64,000 nt of DNA from Lentzea aerocolonigenes (GCF_000974445.1 NZ_BBOJ01000008.1:310001-374000), one strand, 5' to 3'. Positions 14,295 through 23,840 are shown, counted from the stretch's first letter. Program-made: numbers and translations. The notes: a model not told the origin generated them from the letters alone.

Positions 14295-15067
14295 TGCAGA
14301 CGCTGAAGGCCTCCTGGTTCGGCTTCGAGAAGCACTGGACGTGGTACCGGCGCAACTGGCGGGCCACGGTCGTGACGAGCTTCCTCACGCCGGTGCTGTT
14401 CCTGCTGGCGCTCGGGATCGGGTTCGGCTCGCAGGTGCAGTCGACGGCGCTAATCGGAGGCGTGCCGTACCTGCAGTACATCGCGCCGGCGTTGGTGGTG
14501 GTCACGGCGTTGCAGGGGGCCACGTTCGAGGCGACGTACGCGATCATGTCAGCGTTCCTGTGGCAGAAGACGTACGTCGGCATGGTGGCCACGCCGATCA
14601 CGCCCGCGCAGGTCCTCTACGGGCAGGTGTTGTGGATCGGGGCGCAGTTGTTCGCGCGCTCGGCGGTCTTCGTGGTCATCGCGGTGCTGCTGGGAGCGGC
14701 GGCCGGTCCGGGACTGCTGTGGTCGGTTCCACTCGGGACGCTGGCGGGGCTCGCGTTCGCCTGTCCGTTGATCGCCTACAGCGCGCGGCTGGACAAACCG
14801 GACAGCTTCACCACCATCTTCCGCTTCGTGCTCATGCCAATGATGTTGTTCACCGGCGCGTACTTCCCGGTCAGCCAGCTGCCTGACTGGTTGGTGCCGC
14901 TGGTGTGGCTGACGCCGGCGTGGCACGGCATCGAGCTCGCGCGCGGCACCGCGTTCGGGACGTTGGACCTCTTACCGGCGTTGGGGCACATCGCGTTCCT
15001 CACGGCGATGACGGCCGCGGGCATCGCCCTCGCGGTGAAGACCTTCCACCGAAGGCTGGCGGTATGA
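14294..15067 (+). CDS. ABC-2 type permease, first subunit (NodJ-like)
   Basis: 257 residues, starting within the TGATG overlap with the ATPase gene. About six hydrophobic helices are visible. Family features include FLTPVLFLLALGIGFG after the amphipathic N-terminus and the C-terminal LTPAWHGIELARG, typical of NodJ/DrrB-like permeases. It should form the membrane channel of the exporter with the next gene's product. The start of the next gene overlaps its stop (ATGA). The substrate is unknown. Confidence 0.9.
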   Translation: MQTLKASWFGFEKHWTWYRRNWRATVVTSFLTPVLFLLALGIGFGSQVQSTALIGGVPYLQYIAPALVVVTALQGATFEATYAIMSAFLWQKTYVGMVATPITPAQVLYGQVLWIGAQLFARSAVFVVIAVLLGAAAGPGLLWSVPLGTLAGLAFACPLIAYSARLDKPDSFTTIFRFVLMPMMLFTGAYFPVSQLPDWLVPLVWLTPAWHGIELARGTAFGTLDLLPALGHIAFLTAMTAAGIALAVKTFHRRLAV

Positions 15068-15906
15068 CGCAGACCCTCGATCGAGAGAAGGCCGCGCCCG
15101 CGAGCGTCGGGTTGCTGTGGCGCGTGATCCCGCCGGGGCTGTACGGCGGGAAGGCCAGCATGCTCGTGGAACGGGCCGCGCTGGTGAACCGGCGGGCCTG
15201 GTTCGTGCTGGTCGGCGGGGCCTTCGAGCCCCTGCTGTTCCTGTGGTCGCTCGGGCTCGGCTTCGGTCAGATGGTCAGCTCGGTGGCCGGGCCGGACGGG
15301 CGGCCGATCAGTTACGCGGCGTTCGTGGCGCCCGCGCTGCTGGCGGCGAGCGCGATGAACGGGGCCGTGTACGACGCGACGTTCAACGTGTTCTTCAAGT
15401 TCAAGTACGTGAAGCTGTACGACGCGATGCTCACGACCCCGATGGGGCCGATGGACATCGCGATCGGGGAGATCTCCTGGGCGTTGCTGCGGGGCGGGCT
15501 GTACTCGGCCGGGTTCCTCGCGGTGATGCTCGGGATGGGGCTCATCGCCTCGCCGTGGGCGTTGCTCGCGTTGCCGGTGGCGCTGCTGGTGGCGTTCGCG
15601 TTCGCGGCGGTGGGCATGGCGGCGACGACGTTCATGCGGTCGTGGCAGGACTTCGACCTCGTGCAGCTCGCGGTGCTGCCGCTGTTCCTGTTCTCGACGA
15701 CGTTCTACCCGCTGTCGGTCTACCCCGGCTGGTTGCAGGCGGTGGTCAGCTGGACGCCGCTCTACCACGCGATCGAGCTGATGCGCGGGCTCACGCTGGG
15801 CGTGGTCGGCTGGGGCATGCTCGGTCACGTCGCGTACTTCGTGGTGTTGGCGGCCGTGGGAACGGTGGTGGCGGCGAGGCGCCTGGGGACGTTGTTGCTG
15901 GACTGA
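15064..15906 (+). CDS. ABC-2 type permease, second subunit
   Basis: 280 residues from ATG 15064 in an ATGA overlap with the first permease. A cytosolic N-terminal leader of about 40 residues precedes six hydrophobic helices. WSLGLGFGQMV and SWTPLYHAIELMRGLTLG parallel the first permease, so the two genes look like diverged duplicates that form a heterodimer. The operon (ATPase, permease, permease) is complete and exports an unidentified compound. Confidence 0.9.
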   Translation: MTQTLDREKAAPASVGLLWRVIPPGLYGGKASMLVERAALVNRRAWFVLVGGAFEPLLFLWSLGLGFGQMVSSVAGPDGRPISYAAFVAPALLAASAMNGAVYDATFNVFFKFKYVKLYDAMLTTPMGPMDIAIGEISWALLRGGLYSAGFLAVMLGMGLIASPWALLALPVALLVAFAFAAVGMAATTFMRSWQDFDLVQLAVLPLFLFSTTFYPLSVYPGWLQAVVSWTPLYHAIELMRGLTLGVVGWGMLGHVAYFVVLAAVGTVVAARRLGTLLLD

Positions 15907-16104
15907 CCGCGATTCGGCGTCCTGTGCCGCGATCGGCAACCAACGCCCGCGTCTTCGGCGCTCAGCAGGGCGCCTCGCGGCACCGGCCCCACATAACCAG
16001 GATGAGGACGTGGGGCCGGCACCGCGATGCACCCGTCTGACCACCGAATACGGAGCAAAGGCTGCCGATCGCGGCACTGACACAGGGCCCGTTACTCTGG
16101 AAGC

Positions 16105-18066
16105 GTGAGTGTCGAGTCTGTTTTCCCCAGGTTGGAGCCACTGCTGCCGCGGATCTCCAAGCCGGTGCAGTACGTCGGCGGGGAGCTCAACGCGACCGTC
16201 AAGGACTGGGACGCGGCGTCCGTGCGCTGGGCTTTGATGTACCCCGACGCGTACGAGGTCGGCCTGCCGAACCAGGGCGTCATGATCCTCTACGAGATCC
16301 TCAACGAGCTGCCGGACGTGCTCGCCGAGCGCACGTACGCCGTGTGGCCGGACCTCGAGAAGCTCATGCGTGAGCACGACGTCCCGCAGTTCACGGTGGA
16401 CGGGCACCGGCCGTTGAAGGCGTTCGACCTGATGGGCATCAGCTTCGCGACGGAGCTGGGCTACACGAACATGCTCACGGCCCTGGACCTCGCGGGCATC
16501 CCGATCCACGCTGCCGACCGCACCGAGGACGACCCGATCGTGGTCGCCGGCGGCCACGCGGCGTTCAACCCGGAGCCGATCGCGGACTTCGTCGACGCGG
16601 CGGTGCTCGGCGACGGTGAGGAAGCCGTCCTCGAGATCACCGAGATCGTGAAGACGTGGAAGGCCGAGGGGTGTCCCGGCGGCCGCGACGAGGTGCTGAC
16701 CAGGCTCGCCGAGACCGGTGGCGTCTACGTCCCGCGCTTCTACGACGTGGAGTACCTGCCGGACGGCCGCATCCAGCGCGTCGTGCCGAACCGCGACCGC
16801 GTGCCGTACCGCGTGTTCAAGCGCACCACGATGGACCTCGACGCGTGGCCGTACCCGAAGCAGCCGCTGGTGCCGCTCGCCGAGAGCGTGCACGAGCGGA
16901 TGAGCGTCGAGATCTTCCGCGGCTGCACCCGCGGCTGCCGCTTCTGCCAGGCGGGCATGATCACCCGCCCGGTGCGTGAACGGTCCATCGAGGGCATCGG
17001 CGCCATGGTCCAGAAGGGACTGGAGGCGACCGGCTTCGAGGAGGTCGGGCTTCTCAGCCTGTCCAGCGCCGACCACAGCGAGATCGCCGAGATCACCAAG
17101 GGCCTCGCGGACCGCTACGAGGGCACGAACACGGGCCTGAGCCTGCCGAGCACCCGCGTCGACGCGTTCAACATCGATCTCGCGAACGAGTTGTCCCGCA
17201 ACGGAAGGCGCTCCGGTCTCACCTTCGCGCCCGAAGGCGGCAGCGAGCGGATGCGGCGCGTCATCAACAAGATGGTGTCCGAAGAGGACCTCATCAGGAC
17301 GGTGTCGGCCGCGTTCTCCAACGGCTGGCGCCAGGTGAAGCTGTACTTCATGTGCGGCCTGCCCACCGAGGAGGACGAGGACGTCCTGCAGATCGCGGAG
17401 ATGGCGAAGAACGTCATCCGCGCCGGACGTCAGGCCAGCGGCCGCAACGACGTCCGCTGCACGATCTCCATCGGCGGTTTCGTGCCCAAGCCGCACACGC
17501 CGTTCCAGTGGGCCCCGCAGTGCGACCCGGACACGGTCGACGACCGGCTCCGCAAGCTCCGCGAGGCCGTCAACGCCGACCGCAGCCTCGGCCGCAACAT
17601 CGGCATGCGCTACCACGACGGCAAGCCGAGCCTCATCGAAGGCCTGCTCAGCCGCGGTGACCGCCGCATCGGCAAGGTCATCGAGGCCGTGTGGCGCGAC
17701 GGCGGCCGGTTCGACGGCTGGACCGAGCACTTCTCCTACGACCGCTGGACCACCATGGCCGCGCGGGAGCTGGAGCCGCTCGGCGTCGACCTCGCCTGGT
17801 TCACCACGCGTGAGCGCGAGGAGCTGGAGGTCCTGCCCTGGGACCACCTCGACTCGGGCCTCGACAAGGAATGGCTCTGGGCCGACTGGCAGGACGCGCT
17901 CGACGAGCGCGAGCAGGACGACTGCCGCTGGACGCCGTGCTTCGACTGCGGTGTCTGCCCGGCGATGGGCACGGACATCGAGGTCGGCCCGACGGGCCGC
18001 AAGCTGCTGCCGATCTCCCCGGTGGGCGTCGGCTCGCCGGTGAAGAACCCGTCCCTGACCTCATAG
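16105..18066 (+). CDS. B12-binding-domain radical SAM protein (TIGR03960 type)
   Basis: 653 residues from a GTG with a TACTCT -10-like box six bases upstream, suggesting a leaderless mRNA. The N-terminal 200 residues form a B12-binding-like fold. The radical SAM cluster is Cys274, Cys278 and Cys281 (GCTRGCRFCQAG), and APEGGSERMR lies further on. A second Cys group, CFDCGVCPAMG, is near the C-terminus. The family is almost always next to a DUF2344 protein, and its role (probably RNA or cofactor modification) is unsettled. Here the partner gene lies downstream, separated by a subtilase gene on the other strand. Length is normal. Confidence 0.92.
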   Translation: MSVESVFPRLEPLLPRISKPVQYVGGELNATVKDWDAASVRWALMYPDAYEVGLPNQGVMILYEILNELPDVLAERTYAVWPDLEKLMREHDVPQFTVDGHRPLKAFDLMGISFATELGYTNMLTALDLAGIPIHAADRTEDDPIVVAGGHAAFNPEPIADFVDAAVLGDGEEAVLEITEIVKTWKAEGCPGGRDEVLTRLAETGGVYVPRFYDVEYLPDGRIQRVVPNRDRVPYRVFKRTTMDLDAWPYPKQPLVPLAESVHERMSVEIFRGCTRGCRFCQAGMITRPVRERSIEGIGAMVQKGLEATGFEEVGLLSLSSADHSEIAEITKGLADRYEGTNTGLSLPSTRVDAFNIDLANELSRNGRRSGLTFAPEGGSERMRRVINKMVSEEDLIRTVSAAFSNGWRQVKLYFMCGLPTEEDEDVLQIAEMAKNVIRAGRQASGRNDVRCTISIGGFVPKPHTPFQWAPQCDPDTVDDRLRKLREAVNADRSLGRNIGMRYHDGKPSLIEGLLSRGDRRIGKVIEAVWRDGGRFDGWTEHFSYDRWTTMAARELEPLGVDLAWFTTREREELEVLPWDHLDSGLDKEWLWADWQDALDEREQDDCRWTPCFDCGVCPAMGTDIEVGPTGRKLLPISPVGVGSPVKNPSLTS

Positions 18067-18079
18067 CTCTCAGCTGACG

Positions 18080-18130
18080 GCACGCGGGGCCCTTTCGTGC
18101 GGCCAGAGCGAACGAAAGCTCCCCGCGTGC
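18080..18130. terminator. Nested two-stem bidirectional terminator
   Basis: The outer stem GCACGCGGGG (18080-18089) pairs with CCCCGCGTGC (18121-18130). The inner stem CTTTCGT (18092-18098) pairs with ACGAAAG (18112-18118). It sits between convergent genes and could stop transcripts from both sides. Confidence 0.75.
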
Positions 18131-18153
18131 ACTTCGTACGAGCGTTGGCGGCC

Positions 18154-19569
18154 CTACTTCGTGACGGCGGCCAGCGCGTCCACGAGCCCGTGCCCGTAGA
18201 ACGAGTTGTACTCCGAGTACCCGGTGCAGAACGCGTCCTGCACCCCGGTCCCGTTCAGGTCGTAGTCAGCCGGACACGCCAACGTCTCCGCCTGCGCGTT
18301 CAGCATCCGCCCCAGCGACAGCGCGTCGGTGTCCGGATGCGTCGACGCGATCAGCGCCGCCACCCCGGCCGCGTGCGGGGTCGCCATCGACGTCCCGCAC
18401 GAGTAGTCGTAGCCGGACGGCACGGTCGACAGCACGCACCCGCCCTGCGTCCGCGAGTCGCCACCTGGTGCCGTCACGTCGATCGCGCCGAGCCCGTACG
18501 AGCTGTAGCCCGCCTTGGTCTTGGTCGACTCCACCGCCGACACGCCGACCACGTTCTTGAGCTGCGCGGGCAGCACCACGCAGGTCGAGTCGACCGGCCG
18601 CGTCTGCGCGTCGCCGTTCGTCGGAGACACCGAGTCACGGCCCGGCCGGGACAGGTCCGCCGCGTTGTTGCCCGCCGCGGCGACCGTGAGCACGTTGCGA
18701 GAGGTGGCGTAGTCGACGGCACGACGCACGGCCTCGTACACGACGCGCTGACCAGGAGCGCTCTGGCACGTGAACAGGTACGGGTCGATGAAGTAGCTGT
18801 TGTTGGTGATGGTCATGCCCTGTGCGGCAGCCCACATGAAGCCGCACACCGCGTACTCGGGGTAGATGAAGCCGTCGTCGTCCACGACCTTCACGGACGC
18901 GATGCGCACACCGGGTGCGACGCCCGTGGTGCCGCGGCCGTCGTCAGCCGCGGCGATGGTGCCCGCGACGTGCGTGCCGTGGGCCGAGGTCGTCGGGGCC
19001 CACGCGCCGGGTGACGTGTCCGGCTTGCCGGTCAGGCAGCCCGCGGACAGCTCCGGGGCCAGCGCCTCGACCAGGTCGGGGTGACGCGGGTCGACACCGG
19101 AGTCCAGCACGCCCACGACCACGGACTTCGAACCCGTGCTGATCGCGTGCGCGGCCGGGGCCTTGATGAGATCCATGTCCCACTGTTCGCCGGAGCGGAC
19201 GCCGGACGGCCTCAGCAGCTCGGTGTCGTCCTTCTTCCGCTTCACCGACTTCTTGACGCTCTCTGCCTGGGCGCTGTACGCGCGCTGCGGGCCGATCATC
19301 TTGAGGAATCCCGGGTCGGGTGACGTGGCCACCGCGACACCGATCTCCGGGTAGTAGACGGTCGTGGTGCCGCACGCCTCCGCGATCTCGGCGTTGGCCG
19401 CCTCAGCGGTCGTGAACTGCGAGAACACCACGAGGTAGCGCAGCAGCGGGCCCGGCTGGATGCACGAGGAGACCGCCGGCTCCGCACCGGCGGGAAGTGA
19501 CGCCGCCAGACACCCGGCCGCGAGCAGCGCGGACAGAGCCGCCGCCCGTGCGCGGTGGAGCAGAGGCAC
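18154..19569 (-). CDS. Secreted S8 family serine peptidase (subtilase)
   Basis: 471 residues from GTG 19569, chosen because GGAGG lies six bases upstream; an in-frame TTG at 19590 lacks this. A signal peptide (LLHRARAAALSALLAAGCLAASLPAGA) precedes an I9-like propeptide (RYLVVFSQFTTAEAANAEI). The catalytic triad is complete: Asp in GVLDSGVDPRHPD, His in HGTHVAGTIAA and Ser in CGTSMATPHAAG, with Asn in AAGNNAADLS for the oxyanion hole. It is probably an extracellular protease. It lies between the radical SAM gene and its DUF2344 partner on the opposite strand, which looks like an insertion into an older pair. Confidence 0.93.
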   Translation of the reverse strand: MPLLHRARAAALSALLAAGCLAASLPAGAEPAVSSCIQPGPLLRYLVVFSQFTTAEAANAEIAEACGTTTVYYPEIGVAVATSPDPGFLKMIGPQRAYSAQAESVKKSVKRKKDDTELLRPSGVRSGEQWDMDLIKAPAAHAISTGSKSVVVGVLDSGVDPRHPDLVEALAPELSAGCLTGKPDTSPGAWAPTTSAHGTHVAGTIAAADDGRGTTGVAPGVRIASVKVVDDDGFIYPEYAVCGFMWAAAQGMTITNNSYFIDPYLFTCQSAPGQRVVYEAVRRAVDYATSRNVLTVAAAGNNAADLSRPGRDSVSPTNGDAQTRPVDSTCVVLPAQLKNVVGVSAVESTKTKAGYSSYGLGAIDVTAPGGDSRTQGGCVLSTVPSGYDYSCGTSMATPHAAGVAALIASTHPDTDALSLGRMLNAQAETLACPADYDLNGTGVQDAFCTGYSEYNSFYGHGLVDALAAVTK

Positions 19570-19774
19570 CGGGGACCTCCAGGTTGGCAAGGCGTCCAGT
19601 CAGCCGGACCGTAGCCACGCGCAACGATCTAGACAAGCTGAACGTTCTGAATCGGGTTCACGGTACCGTCCTACCGGACGAACAGCCTGCGCCGATGGGA
19701 CCGCTCACCCGTCGGAACACCTCTCGGGAGCACCACTGAGCCGCCACCAGCCCAACAACCCGTCTGCCGCAGCC

Positions 19775-20500
19775 GTGCAGAAACTGCGCCTCCGCTACAC
19801 CAAGCGGGGGAGGTTGCGTTTCACCTCGCACCGCGACATCGCTCGTACGTTCGAACGTGCGCTGCGCAGGGCAGGCGTACCCATGGCGTACTCGCAGGGC
19901 TTCAGCCCTCACCCGAAGGTGTCGTGGGTCGGTGCCGCGCCGACCGGTGTCGCCAGCGAGGCGGAGTACGTCGAGGTGTCGGTGGTCGAACGGGTCGACC
20001 CGCAGGCGCTGAAGATCGCACTCGACGAGGCCCTGCCGCCCGGCATCGACGTCGTCGACATCGTGCAGGCGCACGGTGGCAACCTCACCGAGCGCATCGA
20101 CGCGAGCGAGTGGCGGATCGAGCTCGACGGGGTCGAGCCCGATGAGCTCGCGAAAGCGGTGAGCGTCTTCCTCGCGGCGGAGTCCGTCGAGGTCGAACGG
20201 CTCACCAAGAGCGGCACGAAGATGCTCGACGTGCGGCCCGCCGTCGTGTCAGCGCTGGTCGAACCACGTTCGAGCGACGCCGGACACGATGAGGCCGGAT
20301 TGTCACAACCGTGTGGGATACTCATGACGGTCGTTCGGCAGGTAACGCCTACCGTCCGACCCGACGACGTGCTGAATGCGCTTCGTGTCGTCGCCGATCT
20401 CGTGCCGCCGGTACCTGCGAGAGCAACCCGGATGGCGCAGGGACGGCTCGACGACGAAGGCAGGCTGGTGGACCCGCTCCAGCAGGACAGAGAGTCCTGA
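19775..20500 (+). CDS. TIGR03936 family radical-SAM-associated protein (DUF2344)
   Basis: 241 residues if started at GTG 19775. The hallmark LRLRYTKRGRLRFTSHRDIARTFERAL segment lies at the N-terminus, followed by AYSQGFSPHPK and ASEAEYVEV. The start is uncertain: the frame is open further upstream, and a CTG at 19736 has GGGAG five bases before it, which would add 13 residues (LSRHQPNNPS). The family partners the TIGR03960 radical SAM protein encoded at 16105-18066 and may share a substrate or RNA with it. It precedes rne in the usual actinobacterial order. Confidence 0.85.
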   Translation: MQKLRLRYTKRGRLRFTSHRDIARTFERALRRAGVPMAYSQGFSPHPKVSWVGAAPTGVASEAEYVEVSVVERVDPQALKIALDEALPPGIDVVDIVQAHGGNLTERIDASEWRIELDGVEPDELAKAVSVFLAAESVEVERLTKSGTKMLDVRPAVVSALVEPRSSDAGHDEAGLSQPCGILMTVVRQVTPTVRPDDVLNALRVVADLVPPVPARATRMAQGRLDDEGRLVDPLQQDRES

Positions 20501-20725
20501 CGAGTGCAGACGGTGTCTGATTGGTCCTCGCCAGCCGCGCGCAAACAGGAGGAGCGGCGCTGACAGCGGCGTCGTCGTGGGACCTGCGCAAGCGTGCGCC
20601 CGGTGAGGCGCCACGCCACTGCGCGCGAGGCAAGGATTCCCGCCGCGAGCAGCGGTGGAGAGAGACAAGAGAGGCCCCTGCGCGGCCGCGTCCTCACGGG
20701 ACGCGCCCGGGGGTGGAGGAGCTGC
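20501..20725 (+). other. Untranslated leader of the rne gene
   Basis: No credible coding frame is seen. The 225 bases are GC-rich with several short self-complementary runs and an unused GGAGGAG at about 20548. RNase E genes often control their own mRNA through the 5' leader, so this stretch could have that role. No specific structure is claimed. Confidence 0.4.
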
Positions 20726-23700
20726 ATGTCGAACACGGAAAAGCCTGCCGGTGGCACCGGCGGGCAGGGTGTGGTTGCCGCACGCCCTGAGCTGGCGGAC
20801 CTGCCGGACAAGCTGCGGGTGCACGCGTTGGCGAAGCTGCTGGACGTCAGCAGCAAGGACGTGATGACGGCGCTGGCCGACCTCGGTGAGGTCGCCCGCA
20901 GCGCGCAGTCGAGCGTGAGCCGCGACGTCGCGCTGAAGGTCGCCGAGACCCTGGTGGACTGGGACGACGTCGTCACCGGTGAGGTCACCGAGGACTACGA
21001 GCCGCCTGCGGTCCCCGCCTTCGAGGCACCGGCGCTCGCGCCGATCTTCGCGGCACCGACGGCGGTCTTCATGCCGCCGCAGCCGATCGAACGGCCGAAG
21101 GCGGCGGCGTCGCCCTTCGTCGTCGAGGAGGAGTCGGCGCAGGACGAGAAGTCCGTCGGCGAGATCGCCGCGGACGAGCTCGACGCCGCGGAGGCGGAAG
21201 CGGAGACCGAGGGCGAGGACGAGGGCGACAGCCGTCGCCGTCGTCGTCGTGGCCGCCGTGGCCGTGGCCGCGGGAAGGGCACGGACGCCGAGGCGGGTGG
21301 CGAGGAGACCGACGAGGCCGAGGACGCCGAGGCCACCTCGGAGACCGAAGCCGCCGACGAGACCGACGAGGAGGGCGACGAGAGCTCGACCCGTCGTCGC
21401 CGCCGTCGCCGCCGCCGCAAGACCGGCGCGGACGACGACGTGACGTCCGAGGACGACCCGCCGAACACGGTGGTGCACGTCCGCGAGTCGCGCGACGCGC
21501 GTGACGACAAGGCCGACTCCGAGGCCGCGCAGAGCGAGGTGCGCAGCATCCGCGGCTCGACGCGCCTGGAGGCCAAGCGCCAGCGCCGGCGCGACGGTCG
21601 CGAGGCCGGTCGCCGCCGTGCCCCGGTGCTGACCGAGGCCGAGTTCCTGGCCCGCCGCGAGGCCGTGGCCCGCACGATGGTCGTCCGCGAGCGCGGCGAC
21701 CGCACCCAGATCGGCGTGCTGGAAGACGGCGTGCTCGTCGAGCACTTCGTCACGTCGTCGGGCAGCGGCTCGATCGTGGGCAACGTCTACCTCGGCCGCG
21801 TGCAGAACGTGCTGCCGAGCATGGAGGCCGCGTTCATCGACATCGGCCGCGGCCGCAACGCCGTGCTGTACGCCGGTGAGGTCGACTGGGACGCCGCCGG
21901 TCTCGAGGGCAAGTCCCGCAAGATCGAGCAGGCGTTGTCGAGCGGCGACTCCGTGCTCGTCCAGGTCACCAAGGACCCGGTCGGCCACAAGGGCGCGCGC
22001 CTCACGACCCAGATCAGCCTGCCCGGCCGCTTCCTGGTCTACGTGCCGGGCGGCGGTGCGACGGGCATCAGCCGCAAGCTGCCGGACAACGAGCGCAAGC
22101 GCCTCAAGGACATCCTCAAGCGGGTCGTCCCCGAGGACGCCGGCGTGATCATCCGCACCGCCTCGGAGGGCATCTCCGAGGAGGAGCTGGCGCGCGACGT
22201 CACGCGTCTGCAGGCGCAGTGGAAGGTCATCAAGGAGAAGTCCGAGAGCACCTCCACCAAGGCGCCGACGCTGCTCTACGAAGAGCCGGACCTGCTGGTG
22301 AAGGTCGTCCGCGACCTGTTCACCGAGGACTTCGCCCAGCTCGTCGTCCAGGGCGACGAGGCGTGGGACGTCATCGACGGCTACGTCCGCCACGTGGCGC
22401 CGGACCTGCAGGACCGCCTGAAGAAGCACGTCGGCAACAACGACGCGTTCGTCGAGTACCGCATCGACGAGCAGCTGTTGAAGGCGCTCGACCGCAAGGT
22501 CTGGCTGCCCTCGGGCGGCTACCTGATCATCGACCGCACCGAGGCGATGACGGTCATCGACGTCAACACCGGCAAGTTCACCGGATCGGGTGGCAATCTC
22601 GAAGAGACGGTGACTCGCAACAACCTGGAGTCGGCCGAGGAGATCGTCCGACAGCTCCGGCTGCGCGACATCGGCGGCATCATCGTCATCGACTTCATCG
22701 ACATGGTCCTGGAGTCGAACCGCGACCTGGTGCTGCGCCGCCTGACCGAGTGCCTGGGCCGTGACCGCACGCGTCACCAGGTCGCCGAGGTCACCTCGCT
22801 GGGCCTGGTGCAGATGACCCGCAAGCGGGTCGGCACCGGTCTGCTCGAGGCGTTCAGCCAGACGTGTGAGCACTGCCGCGGCCGCGGCGTCGTCGTGTCC
22901 ACCGAGCCCGTGCACTCGCACGGCGGTGGCAACGGCGGCGGCCAGCAGCAGCCGCAGGGCGGTGGCCGCAAGTCGCGCCGCAACAAGGGTGGTTCGGAGC
23001 AGGCGGCCGAGGTGGTCGAGGCGGCCGTCGAGGCGCCGGTCGAGCCGGAGATCCCCGAGGTCGTCGAGCCGGGCGAGCCCGAGGACGTCTCCGAGGACGC
23101 GGTCGCCGCGGACCAGGAGCACGACAGCCACGGCGGTCGCCGCCGTCGCCGTCGTCGCCGCGACAAGGAGTCGCAGGCGGTCGTCGACGCGGTCGTGGTC
23201 GAGGAGCAGGCGGTCAACGGCACCGTGCCGCACGAGGTCGCGGAGGACCCGGCCCCGGTCGAGGTCGAGCCGGTCGTCGAGACCCCGGCGCAGCAGCCTG
23301 CCGCCGAGGTCATCGAGGAGTCGGCCGAGGAGCTCGTCGAGCCGGTGGCCCCGGAACCCGAGCGCCCGCTGGTGACCGGCCGGATCGGCGCGCAGCAGCC
23401 CGCCGTGACGGGCCGCATCGGTGCGCAGCAGCCGAAGCCGGTCGAGGAGCCCGCGCAGGCACCCGTCGTGACCGGTCGCATCGGCGCACAGCTGCCCAAG
23501 CCGGTCGAGGAGCCCGCGCAGGAGCCCGTGGCGGCTCCCGAGCCGGTCGCCGCGCCCGAACCCGTCGCCCAGGCCCCTGTGGTGCCCGTGGAGCCTCCTG
23601 CGGCCCGTCCGCGGCGTCGTGCGGCCAAGCGCGCCGCCGGTGCCCCGGTCGCGCACGAGGCGCCCGCTCCGGTGGTCGTCGAGGTGCCGAAGCAGCCCGA

Positions 23701-23788
23701 GGTCCAGATGCCCGCACCGGTGGTCACCACCACCCGCAGGCGCCGCGCCGTGTCGCGGCCCGCGGGACCGCCGGTCCAGGAGGACTGA
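20726..23788 (+). CDS. rne: Ribonuclease E/G with IF2-N-like N-terminal domain
   Basis: 1020 residues from ATG 20726 with GGAGGA upstream. Residues about 25-75 (LRVHALAKLLDVSSKDVMTA) resemble the IF2 N-terminal domain. Acidic and Arg-rich low-complexity tracts follow. The S1 domain is GNVYLGRVQNVLPSMEAAFI; catalytic aspartates lie in TVIDVNTGKF and IVIDFIDM; the Zn-link is CEHCRGRG. The C-terminal 300 residues are disordered Pro/Glu/Val-rich sequence with three copies of VTGRIGAQ. The enzyme cuts single-stranded RNA in mRNA decay and rRNA processing, and the tails probably bind RNA and partner proteins. Two strong hairpins follow the gene. Confidence 0.95.
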   Translation: MSNTEKPAGGTGGQGVVAARPELADLPDKLRVHALAKLLDVSSKDVMTALADLGEVARSAQSSVSRDVALKVAETLVDWDDVVTGEVTEDYEPPAVPAFEAPALAPIFAAPTAVFMPPQPIERPKAAASPFVVEEESAQDEKSVGEIAADELDAAEAEAETEGEDEGDSRRRRRRGRRGRGRGKGTDAEAGGEETDEAEDAEATSETEAADETDEEGDESSTRRRRRRRRRKTGADDDVTSEDDPPNTVVHVRESRDARDDKADSEAAQSEVRSIRGSTRLEAKRQRRRDGREAGRRRAPVLTEAEFLARREAVARTMVVRERGDRTQIGVLEDGVLVEHFVTSSGSGSIVGNVYLGRVQNVLPSMEAAFIDIGRGRNAVLYAGEVDWDAAGLEGKSRKIEQALSSGDSVLVQVTKDPVGHKGARLTTQISLPGRFLVYVPGGGATGISRKLPDNERKRLKDILKRVVPEDAGVIIRTASEGISEEELARDVTRLQAQWKVIKEKSESTSTKAPTLLYEEPDLLVKVVRDLFTEDFAQLVVQGDEAWDVIDGYVRHVAPDLQDRLKKHVGNNDAFVEYRIDEQLLKALDRKVWLPSGGYLIIDRTEAMTVIDVNTGKFTGSGGNLEETVTRNNLESAEEIVRQLRLRDIGGIIVIDFIDMVLESNRDLVLRRLTECLGRDRTRHQVAEVTSLGLVQMTRKRVGTGLLEAFSQTCEHCRGRGVVVSTEPVHSHGGGNGGGQQQPQGGGRKSRRNKGGSEQAAEVVEAAVEAPVEPEIPEVVEPGEPEDVSEDAVAADQEHDSHGGRRRRRRRRDKESQAVVDAVVVEEQAVNGTVPHEVAEDPAPVEVEPVVETPAQQPAAEVIEESAEELVEPVAPEPERPLVTGRIGAQQPAVTGRIGAQQPKPVEEPAQAPVVTGRIGAQLPKPVEEPAQEPVAAPEPVAAPEPVAQAPVVPVEPPAARPRRRAAKRAAGAPVAHEAPAPVVVEVPKQPEVQMPAPVVTTTRRRRAVSRPAGPPVQED

Positions 23789-23804
23789 CGCAGGAGCGGT
23801 CGTG

Positions 23805-23840
23805 CGTGCAGGGCGCTCACCGAGGCGAACGCCCTGCACG
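23805..23840 (+). terminator. Perfect 11-bp hairpin after rne
   Basis: CGTGCAGGGCG (23805-23815) pairs exactly with CGCCCTGCACG (23830-23840) across a 14-nt loop, 16 bases after the rne stop. There is no T-tract. Confidence 0.6.

Noticed and set aside
14776..17847. Minus-strand open frame of 1023 codons over the ABC and radical SAM genes
   Set aside because: It spans several real genes on the other strand, has no recognisable domain and shows Arg/His/Val-rich shadow composition.
20303..23839. Minus-strand open frame of 1178 codons over rne
   Set aside because: It mirrors the low-complexity RNase E sequence as Leu/Arg/Gly repeats. RNase E motifs on the plus strand are unambiguous.
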